From Gamarada debralockiae (lineage: Eukaryota > Ascomycota > Leotiomycetes > Helotiales > Hyphodiscaceae): a stretch of 18,914 nt of DNA. This document shows, piece after piece, positions 1 through 9,447 of this stretch (positions are counted from its first letter, which is position 1; each line of letters starts with the position of its first letter). The position numbers and the translations under genes were made by a program. The DNA lies in assembly GCA_002803225.1 (NCBI GenBank), contig NXFV01002007.1:1-18914 (forward strand), read 5' to 3'. Under the pieces are notes generated by a model. The model worked only from the letters and a program-made list of their open reading frames with translations. It did not search any database and was not told the DNA's origin.

Positions 1-1
1 C

Positions 2-946
2 GACGGCAAGCAGGTCGTGTCTGGGTCTCGGGACTGTACAGTGCGGCTCTGGGACGCCACGACAGAAGCCGTACTACAGACGCTTGAGGGCCACTCGAGC
101 CTTGTTACCTCAATCGCCTTCTCACCAGACGGCAAGCAGGTCGTGTCTGGGTCTCGGGACTGCACAGTGCGGCTCTGGGATGCCACGACAGGAGCCGCGC
201 TACAGACGCTCGAGGGCCACTCGAACCTTGTCTCCTTAGTTACCTTCTCACCAGACAGCAAGCAGGTCGTATCTGGGTCTGATGACAGCACAGTGCGGCT
301 CTGGGACGCCACGACAGGAGCCGCGCTACAGACGCTCGAGGGCCACTCGAACCCTGTTACCTCAATCGCCTTCTCACCAGACGGCAAGCAGGTCGTGTCT
401 GGGTCTCGGGACTGTACAGTACGGCTCTGGGACACCACGACAGGAGCCATGCTACAGACGCTCGAGGGCCACTCGAACCCTGTTACCTCAATCGCCTTCT
501 CACCAGACGGCAAGCAGGTCGTGTCTGGGTCTCGGGACTGCACAGTGCGGCTCTGGGATGCCACGACAGGAGCCGCGCTACAGACGCTCGACCACTCGGA
601 CCCTGTCTCCTCAGTCGCCTTCTCACCAGACGGCAGGCAGGTCGTGTCTGGGTCTAGGGATAGTATAGTGCGGCTCTGGGACACCATGACAGGAGCTGTG
701 CTGCAGACGCTCGAGGGCCACTTGAACTCTGTCAACTCAGTCGCCTTCTCACCAGACAGCAAGCAGGTACCTACTTTATGTGTATCTAATCATTGGGTAG
801 TAGAAGGTAAAGCGAATATTCTCTGGCTACCTCCCGATTATCGATCTACGTGTGAAGCTTTTTGGGATAAAACTGTCATTTTAGGACATTCATCAGGGAG
901 ACTTTCATTTCTTCAGTTTAGACAAGGGCCAAAGCTGGTAGTATAG
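2..946 (+). CDS. C-terminal part of a WD40-repeat NLR-like protein (5' end outside window)
   Basis: The frame is open from the left edge to TAG at 944-946. Six consecutive ~42-residue WD40 blades are visible, each with the pattern VVSGS.D.TVRLWD, then LQTLEGHS, then V.S.AFSPDGKQ. A unique tail of about 60 residues follows, containing ILWLPPDYR and LGHSSGRLSFLQF. That tail after a WD40 array is common in fungal NACHT-WD40 (HET-E/HET-D-like) proteins, where the blades act as ligand-sensing surfaces in non-self recognition or programmed cell death. The NACHT and N-terminal effector domains would lie to the left of the window and are not seen, so the NLR assignment is inference. The first visible codon is internal; the GTG at 17 is not a start. 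An orphan WD40 beta-propeller protein is the alternative. Confidence 0.85.
   Translation, partial: DGKQVVSGSRDCTVRLWDATTEAVLQTLEGHSSLVTSIAFSPDGKQVVSGSRDCTVRLWDATTGAALQTLEGHSNLVSLVTFSPDSKQVVSGSDDSTVRLWDATTGAALQTLEGHSNPVTSIAFSPDGKQVVSGSRDCTVRLWDTTTGAMLQTLEGHSNPVTSIAFSPDGKQVVSGSRDCTVRLWDATTGAALQTLDHSDPVSSVAFSPDGRQVVSGSRDSIVRLWDTMTGAVLQTLEGHLNSVNSVAFSPDSKQVPTLCVSNHWVVEGKANILWLPPDYRSTCEAFWDKTVILGHSSGRLSFLQFRQGPKLVV
14..766 (+). repeat. Six tandem 126-bp WD40-coding units
   Basis: Units start at 14, 140, 266, 392, 518 and 641. All are 126 bp except the fifth, which is 123 bp: it reads ctcgac where its neighbours read ctcgagggc, an in-frame loss of one codon (LEGHS becomes LDHS). The units are nearly identical at the DNA level. 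Differences concentrate at a few codons, for example SRDC/SDDS/SRDS, DATT/DTTT/DTMT and SNLV/SNPV/SDPV/LNSV. High nucleotide identity with variation at a few positions is typical of concertedly evolving WD40 repeats in fungal NLR genes. Confidence 0.9.
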
Positions 947-1802
947 AACTAATATATAGTAAACCTTGTATTATAGTCTTAATTTAATATCTCTTTTTCT
1001 TTTTATCTCTATTCTATAGAGGGTTCAAGGGGAGCGCGTGGCTTTATAGTGGTTAATAATTGCCACTCGGTTTCTAAAATCTTCTAGATTAACTTGGTGG
1101 TTGGGATAAATAATTGTACCCCATGTTGGTGCGGTTCTAGTAGTTTCTACCACACAAATACATCAAAATCAATATTTTCATTGGTCCGAAACCCTGTTTA
1201 AGGCTCAGTTTACTTTGTAATACCCTCATGGGGTACAAATATTTATCCCTACCACCCAGTATAGCGTAACTCGTAAACTGTATAGAGGTACATACCCTAA
1301 ACATCCTCACACCGCCTTTTGTGGCAGAATCCATATTGGTCTGAAGTGGCCGTAAAAATGGCATTATGTAAGCATGAACTTGGCGTTTCGAAGGCGTGCT
1401 TTTTATTGGTCGGCTTGATAAGAGACCGATCCGTGTAGCGATCTTGCATGAATTTGCGGACCGCATGGCTGGTTATGATTTCTAGCATAGTAGGAGACCT
1501 TCAGAGCTCAGGTAAAACCTATTCATGAGAATTAGGAGTGAAAAGAGCTCGATGGTGGAGCTATGGTGAAGGAAATCTATTACGCCACGAAGGGGACTCT
1601 CCGCAAATAAGGGACGAGGGCGACGACGCAAATGTAAATTTTTGGTGAGAGGGGTTCTGAGTATTTAGGATTGGCCATGGAACCTAACTTATACAAAGAA
1701 ATTGGAGACATCGATGTGTGCAGAAATTTAGAGATGCTTAAAGTCAAAGTGTCCATTAGATTTCTCGGCACGATGGGTTTCTCGCCACGTAGGGAAGGAC
1801 GT
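947..1802. other. Gene-free stretch, AT-rich at its left end
   Basis: No open frame with recognisable protein features was found on either strand. The first ~100 bases after the WD40 stop are AT-rich and probably contain the 3' UTR of that gene. The small open frames on the minus strand (longest about 109 codons) have no recognisable motif and no supported start. Confidence 0.5.
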
Positions 1803-1886
1803 TATAGATCTTCTATTAAGTTCAAATATAGCCCCAAGGTTTGAAGACATAGAGCACAAGGAAACCTGCCTGCCGGATTTATCCGG
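1803..1886 (+). repeat. Dispersed 84-bp repeat, left copy
   Basis: The sequence starts tatagatcttctattaag and ends tgccggatttatccgg. It matches 18449-18532 in the same orientation at 79 of 84 positions with no gaps. Four of the five differences are transitions and one is C/A. The left boundary is sharp; on the right, weak similarity (an A-rich run then gtgg) continues for about ten bases. It is non-coding and probably part of an unidentified repetitive or transposon-derived element. Confidence 0.85.
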
Positions 1887-4281
1887 AAAAGGTGGGAGGT
1901 GCAGCAAGTTCATAGTGGCCTGGCGGCACGAAGTTTCGCTGCTTGGGTTTGTATTTGGTCGTTCATGTAGCCAGACTGCACGATATCCCGCCATCTCGTA
2001 ATGTCGTTGTTAAAAACTGTCATTGCCTCTCATTGATGTTATTGTCGCTCTCATCATGCAAGGACTCTTGACGCTATGATTAATGTATGACTCATACATT
2101 GCTTAGGTAATACTTGGGGAATGATTGGCATATTTGTTTCTGTTAACCTAGTTCTGTGCTAACTGTTTTGGGCTAGCATGGGAAAGCCCCTTGCCCTGTA
2201 GGGAGAAAGATAAATTCTAAGTCACTTGAGAGGGGAAGCCGGTTTTGCAGGCGACTGTATAAACTTCATCCTTATTCTTTCTGTGTGGTTTGGTTATTTG
2301 CCTTCATGACCACTGATCACTAGTTCACTATTTATATGTTTGATATTGATTTTTCAGTGGATCTATCATTATAACTAGATCATAGCTGAACATGTCACCT
2401 ACCGAAACTTAGCTACTGCTGCTAATCATCCACCAGATCCTTCACATCTAATATTTACCAAAAGGAGACTACAGTTGATATTGAGCCTCTATGCCTAGTC
2501 TTTATATCCAAGGATCGCCATGTTCGAGAACATTGCACACCGTTCTCTTTCTCCTCCCAGGAGCGTCCGGTAGGGCAAATTTGCATGAGTTTTATTTCTT
2601 TCTTCAGGAATATCGGCAGCTTGTACAATTTCTCCTTGGAACTGAGACGCGTCGTTTTCATTGGGTTTCTGGCCCTGTGCTTCGGCCTTGAAGAATATTT
2701 GAAGTCAACGACTCCAATTTCCCCATATCATATGATTGGGAGTCTCTGGCTGAGGAACTCTCAACAGAGTAAACGGACCGTCTCGACATTTTTATTCACT
2801 CAACGTAGCATGTGAGTCTGATTCCTGATTGACCGATTAGGAAGCGTCAAGGAAGGTGCAAACAGGCCAAACACGTTGCGCGGAACTAGCGCCAGAATTC
2901 GTTTACTTAAAGGCTTCTTCTTCTCGCAAACACTCCTTTCTTCTTCGCCACTTCTCCTCCTCTCTGTCCGAGGAGCTGAGGGCATGGCAGCTCAAGAATT
3001 ACCGTGCCCTCGTCAATTGCTGGGGATGAGATCGGCTCAAACTTTGATTGGATCCCGGGCCTTGGTATTATACTGCTTCCTTGAGCCTGGGGTTCTATTT
3101 TTCATTAAGATTGGCTTCGTGCTGGGACTTGAAGGGGAGCGCGTGTCTTCAAACAACGACGCGAGCTGACCATGGAAGGAAACTTTTCGTCAAGCAGGAG
3201 GGGTTTGTGATGCTCGTCGAGGGCCTTTCTATTTACAACCCTAGGAGGAAGATCCTCAGACTTCCAGTTGTGTTCCTTTCCAACTTGACCACGACGTCAC
3301 GAACTAGAAACTGACGCCAAATCGGCCTACATAAATGTCTCGTCTCAACTCTCACTTTCTTTTCTTTTCGTTCTTCTTCATTCTCCCAGATGACGTCAAG
3401 TTGTTTGAAGCCACTTCAAGCTGGGGGCGAAGCGGCTCATGAACGCTAAGCCCGGACATTGCACATCGTCTCCCAGCCGGTCTGGTCGGCCCAATTTTTG
3501 ATTGCTTTCCTTCGGGAATCTCAGTCCCTTAGTATTACACTAGGTTGTTGAATACCCCCGACTCTTCATGCACATAGTGAGACCTCTGATGATCATGGGC
3601 GCGGTTTTGGTTATGGTATCCTGGATCTTTGGTCGTGATTTGAATATCCGTCTCCGTTCTGGGAAGTTCAAAGGCTGACTACCGCTTGCAGTGCTCTCGT
3701 TGCTTTCTACCCGTTTGTCCTATTGAAGTGAAGGATGTGAATCATTCCCGAATTTGGAGCGATTGATGAGATCTTGAGGGAAATAACTGGGTATCCTATC
3801 GCCATCCATCAAAATCATTAAATCGACATCCTCATCTCGTCACCATCACTTTCTTAAGCGTGACTGGAATGTTCGAATTGCTTCACTTGCCCACCTCTCC
3901 CTCCCTTAACAACTTAGATACTTTGTAATGCGGAGTTGTTGCCTGCAGACTGATAGGTTGATGGAGAGAATCCATCTCAACAGGCTTCACTTGACGCTTT
4001 CGAAGCAGCCTGGAGCCGGACTTTCCTCTTGCGCCGAAAGGGGGCAAGTCTCGTGATAAACTGCACTTGACTTTGATAGATGAGTGATGAGAAGAAAGTA
4101 AAGAGAAAGGTAGAACATAGGAATTCGATGCAGTAACGTCCATATCTACACATAACTCGCTGTACAATGGGCCATGCTCCCATCAACCTATCAAAACACC
4201 AGCAACTTTCATATCTCCATCTCGCCATGCCTATCATGTATACCATCCTCTCATCTCAACCCTTATTCCGCTATCTGGCCC
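1887..4281. other. Gene-free stretch with polypyrimidine tracts
   Basis: No convincing gene is seen on either strand in about 2.4 kb. Open frames here are under 100 codons and lack motifs. Two pyrimidine-rich blocks (about 2915-2970 and 3345-3392) resemble fungal promoter or 5' UTR tracts. Each is followed about 100 bases later by a similar short sequence, tcggctcaaactttgattg at 3032 and tcggcccaatttttgattg at 3486, which may be ancient duplicate flanks. I cannot attach a transcript to either. Confidence 0.45.
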
Positions 4282-5237
4282 TTAAAATGCCATCTCCTTC
4301 TTAATCTCCCCAATCGCCAATCTTTGATTTAAACCCTTCTGACACATCCGCGAGAAGTTCAAAATAGTATGGCATCTGTACAATCTCATAGAGTTGTCTA
4401 AGGCCGCCTTTGTCTCCGCTTTCTTCTCATCTCTGCTATCTGCTAACTATCTATATCTTTGCAACAATACCACTAGTCCCAAGTACTCCTCTTGATTCCA
4501 CTATACCAAAGACAAGATATAGAGCGGTAGGTGCAGAGGATACATTCGTAAAATCTGTCTAACTTCCTACGCCCTTAGGTTGGAGATATTCTTTGCTGTT
4601 AGGTGGTGGGGCAAAGTGTTGGAGATAGGGCTTAATGGATTTGTATTACTTGTAAAATTAGGTTAGATTAGGAATAATGACTTTTACAACATAGGTGTAA
4701 GGAAGAGAGTGGATCTTCGTTTCTTGCTTGGTGTCAGTTGGGATGCGGCCTGTTGTATGATCCATTAGCTTGTGCTCAATTAATACTCTGAATCCTCTCT
4801 CCTCTCAAGAAAATCAAAAAAGGAGTAAAGGAATACATACACAAACAAGCCAAAGTATTAACACCATCAATATTCATTGTACAACCCTCACAAATGCCCT
4901 CCTGACAACTCCGTCTAAAAGTAAGAGTAGGATCAACCTCGTTCTTAATCCGAATCAACGTATCCACCATTATAGGACTAGTTTTATTCAAATTAAGCGT
5001 ATAGCTCTGCATTTTTGGCTTAGTAGTAAGCTCGTCTGGATTCCAATGGTAGATGCGGAAGGTCTTGATCTTGGCTTCTAGATCTTTGGCAGGCTCTTGG
5101 ATCGTGGAGGTTTGGGATAAGGATGTAGTGCTTTGGACGGGGTGTTCGCTTGTCGCCATTCCTCGAGCAATGAATTGGGGACGTAGGGCTGGGCACGTAG
5201 CGGCGAAGAGCCGTGAGGTAGTTCGTAGAGATGCCAT
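4282..5237 (-). pseudogene. sdhB: Succinate dehydrogenase iron-sulfur subunit (Sdh2/SdhB) pseudogene
   Basis: The functional protein carries the 2Fe-2S, 4Fe-4S and 3Fe-4S clusters of respiratory complex II. Exon 1 (5237 to 4841) is open: ATG in a CACCATGG-like context (minus-strand cATGG), a mitochondrial-type leader ([18 protein letters not shown]), the [12 protein letters not shown] core, and the 2Fe-2S cysteines in [12 protein letters not shown] and LACLC. An intron with GTATGT donor and CAG acceptor spans 4840-4750, and C-R-I-P-T resumes at 4749. Exon 2 keeps recognisable blocks ([49 protein letters not shown]) to TAA at 4282. It has in-frame stops at 4658-4660, 4646-4648, 4501-4503 and 4447-4449 where the family has Q, Q, W and W. 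Two frameshifts lie around 4520-4570 (near the YECILC block), and 4Fe-4S and 3Fe-4S cysteines are lost (for example ILNF for ILNC). The retained intron argues for DNA-level duplication rather than retroposition. A functional sdhB presumably exists elsewhere. Confidence 0.9.
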
Positions 5238-5688
5238 GGTGGGCTGGAGGAGTGGAGTGGTGTGTTCAATTGAATGATTTGGTGGTCTCCTTTGAGTTGT
5301 GCGGATTGGCTCTTCGTGTCTTAGAGATCGCATGAAGATGTTGAAGGAATTGAGACGACTTAATGCAGAATATCGAAGACGTCGTCGACTGTTTGTCATT
5401 GATATTTCAGAGGGCAGGTCCAGTCATTATATAGTGAGTGGGTATCTTGATGGCTCTGGGAGTCATGCATACATTGCAACATACCAGAAAACTCTGATCT
5501 AAGGGACCTGATGGAATGCACTAATATTACCTCACTTGTACAGAATTTGCCAAGGACCGTTGCATTGGTAGCAGATTTACAACCTAAGGCCTGAGGCAAG
5601 CGTATCGACGACCGGTTTCGAGGAAGTTATATTATGAAAATGTTTAAGGATCACTTCACAGCATTTTCGAAAGGTCGAAGTAAATGAA
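5238..5688. other. Upstream flank of the sdhB copy, no gene seen
   Basis: The exon-1 frame of the sdhB copy stays open on the minus strand up to about 5399, but the presequence-like start at 5237 is the sensible initiator, so this is 5' flank. Beyond it I see no gene. The stretch could include a duplicated piece of the parental sdhB promoter, which comparison with the functional locus would show. Confidence 0.4.
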
Positions 5689-5713
5689 GTGCCGCACATG
5701 ATGCAGTGCAGGT

Positions 5714-6241
5714 ATGCACGTGTGCGATGCTCATTTCGTGTCGGCGGAACGCGTTCCTTCTCCATCTTCTTTAGAGAGAGATCCTGGACGCACGACGATG
5801 GAGAAAGCACCCGAGATTTTCGGAAAGTGCTGCCCAAGAAATCGATGTTCTTCGGATCACCGTCCCACAACCTCTCGCGGAATCTCACCTCTACCAACGA
5901 CCAGCACTATATTGTCGAAGTTAGCAAAGACACCTTTTTCGAAGCCAGAGAAACGTCCATTGAAGTTACGAGAAGGGAAAAAGTGCAATATCGACGGAGG
6001 TACTGCCTACAGAAGACTGGAGGCGATGTATGGATATGTTCGTGGTGTAGAAGCTTCTATACCCTGTCAAAAAAGCACTGCATCCAGTACCAGTACGAGG
6101 AAGACGCGAACATGGGGACCATTTCCACTTTGTATTATTGTTCCGGAGATTCATGTTGTTTGCTGCAACTGTTGGCGGGATCGCCACGACGACAAATGCA
6201 AGAAAGGCAAGTTTAGACCTTTCAAGTCGAACTATGGCTAA
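5714..6241 (+). other. Possible decayed cysteine-rich gene, open in two frames
   Basis: Two overlapping forward frames are each open for about 175 codons (5689-6216 and 5714-6241). The first contains GGDVWICSWC (about 6019-6048). The second contains VVCCNCWRDRHDDKC about 115 bases later. A C-x-x-C pair followed by a second C-x-x-C and a downstream cysteine recalls the short zinc-ribbon-like pattern of many small fungal proteins, but here the halves sit in different frames. A frameshifted relic is one reading; chance is another. I do not recognise the protein, and neither frame has a well-supported start. Confidence 0.25.
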
Positions 6242-6820
6242 TCTAAAGAGTGACAGGTCCCCCTTTCGATATCCTCTCAGCAGCTGTCCCTTCCTTGATT
6301 ACCAAACGGCGAGGCGTCGCCGCCTAATAAGTTCTTAAACTCCGAGCGACCAGAACCTCCTAGGAAGAGGCAAAAGAGAGGAAGCCACGGAAGCCACGGG
6401 GAAATCTATTGACCTCGAACTGTCGTACCATGAGATAGACACATCCTCCGCCACATCACTTAACAGTGACATTCAAATAGGCAATCGATGAGCAATGGGT
6501 GGATGGATGGGCTTCCCTTACAAGAATACCGTGCCGTGGAAGATAAATTGAAGGATAGACAGACCAGAAGGGAGTCTGGGAGCTCTTCAAACGCGCAAAC
6601 ATTAAAGCTTGGAGGCAATCATCAATCTTCAGTACGAGGTGCTGCTAGAATGACGGCTTGTTTCCTTCCAAGCACCACAAGGTCCCTGCCCTCGAACTCA
6701 AAGGATAAAACAGCGACTTCGGCTAGGAATGGACCTTCGTTGGGTTCGATCCATGGGCCCATAAACACCTTCGGGTCCCGGAAGAACCGAATTGCCAATT
6801 CGACAACTCCTGAAGCACCA
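6242..6820 (+). other. Unassigned stretch upstream of the tandem gene family
   Basis: No gene can be supported. A forward frame is open from ATG 6488 into the family relic that begins near 6821, but its first 110 residues are low-complexity with no counterpart in the two better-preserved copies. A short basic run, RPEPPRKRQKRGS, is encoded near 6345-6390 and resembles the basic N-termini of the family. It is too short to call a fourth copy. An antisense frame at 6622-6900 is probably a shadow. Confidence 0.3.
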
Positions 6821-7156
6821 ACCTTACGCAAAAGAACCAGGTCTAGATTCGAATAGCCCGGAGAATCCTCCAAAAGAACTGCGAGATTGAACGAAGGCAA
6901 CGACGATATTTCTGAGAGTAGCAGTGAATACTCCGACCCTGGCTACAAAGACTTGATCGTCAAGGACCTAGACGAGAAGGTTCGCGACCTGTCAGAGTTT
7001 ATCTTCTTGAAAGGTAGCGATGAGGGTAAGTTTCACTATATCATCCTGATTAATCAATACTGAACCTTCTCAGGAGTACCTCGCAATATCAGCCATATTC
7101 GAAACAACGACCTTCCAAGAAATCCCCAAGATGGATCCCGCCAAGGAGAAACCTAG
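6821..7156 (+). pseudogene. Truncated copy A of an unrecognised tandem gene family
   Basis: The encoded segment reads RKRTRSRFE, a stop (TAG 6854-6856), then PGESSKRTARL, an acidic Ser-rich stretch, and KDLDEKVRDLSEFIFLKG. This order (basic block, short linker, amphipathic segment ending EFI..K) matches the N-termini of copies B (7208) and C (9448). Exon 1 ends at 7025 with GTAAGT, the intron is 7026-7073 (TCTCAG), and exon 2 opens in phase 1 with GVPRNISHIR, aligning with the TPASI and APPSIR exon-2 starts of B and C. Exon 2 stops after about 27 codons (TAG 7154-7156), and copy B starts about 30-50 bases later, so the body is missing. The TAG at 6854 may replace a Gln codon. The frame is open upstream to 6488, but the true start is not identifiable. 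Non-functional by appearance. Confidence 0.6.
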
Positions 7157-7207
7157 GAAGTTATTGGCCTCATATTAGATAAAGCTAATGTCTCACACAA
7201 ACGATCA

Positions 7208-7904
7208 ATGTCCGAAATCGAAGGCGAAGTGGATCCTCCGAACAAAGCTGCGAAGTTGAGTGGTGACGTGTATGTCAAGGATCTCGAAGCTCAGATTAAA
7301 GAATTACATAACTTCATCATCATTAAGCCTCTCATAATTCGTATAATTCTCTAATCTTTTGTTCAGCTCCGCCTTCCCTTGTTTCAACTACTAATATTAA
7401 ATAGAAACTCCCGCGTCAATTCTCGCCCGCCTCGAAAGCTACGACGGAGCCGAGCAAAGACTTTACGGCGAACTCCACACTTGGATTCAAAAAACCTACA
7501 CAAAATTATCATGGCAAATCAGGGGTGTCACGAAGACAGTTACCTCCGATGATTTGAGCAACGATCCGCGTTCGCTCCTGCCTGAAATCAAGCATCCTGC
7601 AGAGATGACCGGCGGACTGGAGTTGGCATTTCTTGCTACCCTATTCTTGGGATCGCGTTCATATGCTGGGATGGAAATGGGCGGATGTGGATACGGAGAT
7701 CGGGGTGGTGATGGTCCTGCTTATGATTTGTTGTGTGATTTGGGGAAGCGTATCAAGAAAGAGAAGCCTTACTGGTTACCTTGGAAGACTCTTCGACACC
7801 TGCGGAGGGAGAGAAAGGAATTGGAGAAGTATGGTATTAAGTCGCAGGCGGTCAAGTTGCTTGCCGCGTATGTTGCAGCAGATATGAAGGGCGAGAGCGA
7901 ATAG
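7208..7904 (+). CDS. Copy B of an unrecognised tandem gene family (single repeat unit)
   Basis: Two exons, 7208-7340 and 7405-7904, join through a 64-bp intron (GTATAA...ATAG, with ctaat near the acceptor) to give 210 residues ending at TAG 7902-7904. Residues 1-45 are hydrophilic with KDLEAQIKELHNFIIIK, likely a short coiled coil. The rest aligns with one ~150-residue unit of copy C: LLPEIKHPAEMTGGLELAF matches FIPEIRRLS..GGLL.AF, and GDGPAYDLLCDLGKRIKKE matches SDPLADELLVEIATKIKEQ. The FFPKS motif is not recognisable; the C-terminus ends YGIKSQAVKLLAAYVAAD instead. An upstream ATG at 7188 (TCTCAC ACA) would give an N-terminus like copy C if two bases (an extra CA) were absent, so the ancestral start was probably 7188 and 7208 a fallback. 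No known domain or signal peptide. It may be a functional short paralog or a decaying one. Confidence 0.6.
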
Positions 7905-8073
7905 GGAGTTCTGTGGCCCTGAGGTTCGATCCGATAGCAAGTTTAAGCTACGATATAACAGAGATAGAGGGCTCACTAGCATTGGTTTTGTTTCGCACCA
8001 AATTTTTTTTTTAAACATGGTACTTCTTCACACTGAAGGACGGCTTTTAATACAACATTGAGAGATCTTCATA

Positions 8074-8878
8074 TCATACACGACTCAAATCATCCTTTGC
8101 TGCAGGATTGAATAAAACAGCAATGCAGACAAACGCCTTCCCAATGCTTGACAGATACAAAGCAAACGCTGGAGATACATATCAATATGCAATCACACCA
8201 ATGAAGCTTCCCAAGGCGAATGAAAAAACGAAAAAGGACCTCCGATTCCGAGGTCTATTATGCTTCTTGAAGATCTTCGGATCAATCAGAAGATCAGTGT
8301 ACGCAGAAGTCACATTGCCGTAGTGATGGACTGGTCGAGCCAGCGCTACCTGTCCTCCTGAAGCATAAGCCAAAAGAGCCACAATTCCTAGATCGTAGAA
8401 GCCGATCTGCCATTAGATTCCGTATTCGAATACATCCCGGCCGCTGCAAGCACCAGCGCAGTTTGGAAGAGATTAGTGAGCAATAGCCAGCAACGTTTTT
8501 CAGAGCCCAGATAATTCCACAATTGGCCAAAGAGAAGACTTTCGCCTATAAATGTCCCAGAGACACAATCTCAGGCTGAAGATTCACGATTCCTCCTCCG
8601 ATATCAAGAGCTCCGACTGCGTGGAGGGCGGTGTTTCCGGTCTGATTGGAAGCGAAGACGTGGAAGTCAGGGTAGGAGACTGCGTCTATGATTCCAGTAG
8701 CCAGAGCTAACATCATCAGTTCTATCCCTAGAGAGATGCAATTTGCGATATTGGTCATAAAGTGGGCTTTGAAGCTTCGTAGCTGGAACCGTGCCGAGTC
8801 AACGATGCTGGCAACATTGACTGTTGGGAGGACGCGCCGAACTCGATGTTTGGATGCTTGGAGGAGAGTCTTCATCAT
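8074..8878 (-). pseudogene. DUF1275 (YoaK-type) membrane protein pseudogene
   Basis: Reading leftward from ATG at 8878, the first frame contains GIELMMLALATGIIDAVSY, PDFHVFASNQTGNT and GGGIVNLQ, the hallmark N-terminal region of DUF1275 membrane proteins (putative transporters, about 250 residues in fungi). A frameshift at about 8550-8556 (after VSLG) moves to a frame encoding FGQLWNYLGSEKR and LLLTNLFQTALVLAAAGMY. A second at about 8388-8396 moves to GIVALLAYASGGQVALAR, TSAYTDLLIDPKIF and HNRPRNRR. A TGA at 8182-8184 (plausibly CGA to TGA) interrupts before SIGKAFVCIAVLFN, and the natural stop is 8074-8076. The total span fits a full-length gene of about 268 codons with no introns. Two frameshifts plus a stop make it non-functional. 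It lies antisense between copies B and C of the tandem family. Confidence 0.88.
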
Positions 8879-9447
8879 TTATCATGTATCTGAATGATTG
8901 TGAATTCTGCCTATTCGGATGGAGTGAAAAAGATTGAACAGTATATCTTTAAAAAAGTCTCAAATCACTCGATGACTGATGTGCCGAGAAGCCCGATATG
9001 ACGTCTACGACAGGCAACTAGAAGATAAACTCTTCTGGAATCTGGTTAGCCTTCACTCCATTCATTCATTATCACTAGATAATTGACTATGAAAAGCGCT
9101 GTTGACTTTTGATAGTAGCGGTTTTGAAGAGAGTCATGCCTGACATAAGACTAGTTGGAAAGGCACTGGGGCGCTAGGGAGTTGGTATTGAGAGCCGAGA
9201 TATGTGACCATTTGCCTCACTCGTTGAAGGGGATAATAGATTTAGAGCATCTTTATTTTCAGAATTTGTTGTTGTGATGAAGCAAGGCTGAATGATTGAT
9301 GGGATTTTTCCTTGACCCCTGTCCCTGCCGCTGCACCTCTGTTTCTTCGCGTGCAACACATCAAAGCTGCACGCGTCTCCCAAGCACGCAGACATCAAAA
9401 CATCCGAGCAAAAGAGGGTATCTCGATGCGCCCATGCCTCGATCACC
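8879..9447. other. Intergenic stretch between divergent genes
   Basis: This lies between the start of the DUF1275 relic (minus) and copy C (plus), so it should contain the copy C promoter. No gene is supported; forward open frames at 9296-9554 are out of frame with the copy C exon and have no homology. I see no convincing core-promoter motif. Confidence 0.45.

Noticed and set aside
282..668. 128-codon forward open frame within the WD40 array
   Set aside because: Shadow frame created by the repetitive coding sequence; it has the same period as the WD40 units and no independent features.
1028..3144. Shared 14-mer aaggggagcgcgtg at about 1028 and 3131
   Set aside because: Flanks do not align, and one such match is roughly what chance gives in a window of this size.
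4770..4839. Extension of sdhB exon 1 beyond LACLC as a truncated protein
   Set aside because: The sequence after LACLC is an intron (GTATGT...CAG); the conserved continuation RIPTDTK resumes at 4749.
6733..6745. ggttcgatcc, a tRNA B-box-like sequence (also one at about 7924)
   Set aside because: No A box or cloverleaf-forming arms at the right distance on either side.
6622..6900. 92-codon minus-strand open frame with a protein-like composition
   Set aside because: Its right part is antisense to the copy A exon, whose forward frame is supported by alignment with copies B and C.
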